NCBI GenBank assembly: GCA_902465115.1
Contig: CABQMC010000103.1
Span: 1 to 5,932 of the forward strand
Source of the DNA: an uncultured Collinsella sp.
GTDB taxonomy: Bacteria > Actinomycetota > Coriobacteriia > Coriobacteriales > Coriobacteriaceae
DNA length: 5,932 nucleotides
Direction of reading: 5' to 3'
The position numbers were made by a program, and so were the translations under genes. The number at the start of each line of letters is the position of its first letter. Within the stretch, counting starts at the first letter, position 1. Positions 5,416 to 5,932 of this stretch are shown here, piece by piece. The notes beneath the pieces are model-generated. The model was not told where the DNA came from. It ran no database searches and saw nothing but the letters and a program-made list of their open reading frames with translations.

Positions 5416-5442
5416 TATAGGACAAACTGATTCAATTGTTAG
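5414..5442 (-). promoter_or_regulatory. Candidate promoter of larB-larC-tetR
   Basis: On the minus strand CTAACA (5442-5437) and TATAGT (5419-5414) are 17 bp apart. The -10 box matches 5 of 6 consensus bases and the -35 box 4 of 6. The start would be near 5407, about 70 nt before the larB ATG, inside the paired palindromes. It lies between the serB stop and larB, so larB need not depend on serB transcription. Confidence 0.45.
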
Positions 5443-5451
5443 ACGGATCGG

Positions 5452-5932
5452 CTAGTCACGCAGGATGATGTCCATGGCGAGCATCAGGTTGCGCTCGTCG
5501 ATGGCAAACGGGGCGGCATCGCGCGTCTTGGGCTTGGCGCAAAACGCGATGCCCGTGCCCGCGGCCTGAATCATGGGGATGTCGTTTGCCCCGTCGCCAA
5601 TAGCGACCGTGTGGGCCATATCGACACCGCACTCAACTGCCCAGTCCAGCAGCTGGATGAGCTTGGACTCCTTGGTTACAATGTCTGCCGCCAGCTTGCC
5701 GGTGAGCTTGCCGTCCACGACCTCCAGGCGGTTAGCGAGGCAAAAGTCGATGCCCGCGGCGGCCACGATCTTATCGGCGACCTCGTGAAAGCCGCCGCTT
5801 ACCACGCCGACCTTCCAGCCCTTGCTGTGCGCCGAGCGCACAAGCTCCAGCGCGCCGGGGGTAAACGTCACGCGCTCAAAGGTGCGCTCGAACACACTCT
5901 CGTCCAAGCCGGCAAGCAGCCCCACGCGTTCC
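5452..5932 (-). CDS. serB: Phosphoserine phosphatase SerB, 5' end outside the window
   Basis: HAD-superfamily phosphatase that converts O-phosphoserine to serine in the last step of serine synthesis. The visible 159 residues start in mid-protein with ERVGLLAGLDE at the window edge; the GTG at 5925 that could be read as a start is an internal valine. Seen are the HAD motif II region VGVVSGGFHEVADKI, the motif III lysine in TKESKLIQLL, and motif IV VAIGDGANDIPMIQAAGTGIAF with the metal-binding GDGxND, which is typical of SerB. Motif I (DxDST) and the start codon must lie beyond 5932. The C-terminus looks complete. A close HAD relative with another phosphate ester substrate cannot be fully excluded. 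It has no clear link to lactate metabolism and is probably a neighbour with its own promoter. Confidence 0.88.
   Translation of the reverse strand, partial: ERVGLLAGLDESVFERTFERVTFTPGALELVRSAHSKGWKVGVVSGGFHEVADKIVAAAGIDFCLANRLEVVDGKLTGKLAADIVTKESKLIQLLDWAVECGVDMAHTVAIGDGANDIPMIQAAGTGIAFCAKPKTRDAAPFAIDERNLMLAMDIILRD

Noticed and set aside
1..5932. CRISPR arrays, tRNA or rRNA genes, transposases and phage genes.
   Set aside because: None seen: no regularly spaced repeats, no cloverleaf or rRNA-like sequence, and no transposase or phage motifs on either strand.

Overview
The window looks like chromosomal DNA from a high-GC anaerobic actinobacterium, most likely a gut Coriobacteriia member such as Collinsella. 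This assignment is inferred from codon use, GC-rich coding and the style of the intergenic repeats; it was not checked by any search. The window holds a nickel-pincer lactate racemase locus: the racemase LarA, a LarD-like MIP channel, and two enzymes of the Ni-pincer nucleotide (NPN) cofactor pathway, LarB and LarC. A small TetR-family regulator and the 3' part of a phosphoserine phosphatase gene (serB) complete the gene content.

Layout. Positions 1-730 carry no convincing gene. They hold a 22-bp direct repeat, a diverged copy of a motif found again near 2.9 kb, a segment of about 235 bp bounded by imperfect inverted repeats, a good sigma70-type promoter (367-395), an AT-rich operator-like site and a strong intrinsic terminator (574-610). 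Together the last three suggest a long, attenuated leader for larA. On the + strand larA (731-2008) is followed after 49 bp by larD (2058-2789). On the - strand larB (5337 to 4555), larC (4544 to 3633) and a tetR gene (3630 to 3091) form a tight operon with gaps of 10 and 2 nt. The two transcription units converge on a 125-bp nested palindrome (2811-2935) whose core is a terminator that can work in both directions. Upstream of larB, in a 114-bp gap, a candidate promoter overlaps a pair of TTCSGAA palindromes. serB (5452 to beyond the window edge) lies upstream on the same strand.

How the parts fit. LarB starts NPN synthesis from nicotinic acid adenine dinucleotide, LarE (not in the window) adds sulfur, and LarC inserts nickel. 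The cofactor attaches to Lys184 of LarA, which interconverts D- and L-lactate, and LarD probably moves lactic acid across the membrane. Points worth attention: LarC ends after its N-terminal (LarC1) half and the TetR gene sits where LarC2 would be expected; LarC has a very histidine-rich insertion; the channel has NQA in place of its second NPA motif; and the regulator is TetR-type, not the Crp/Fnr-type LarR known from Lactiplantibacillus.
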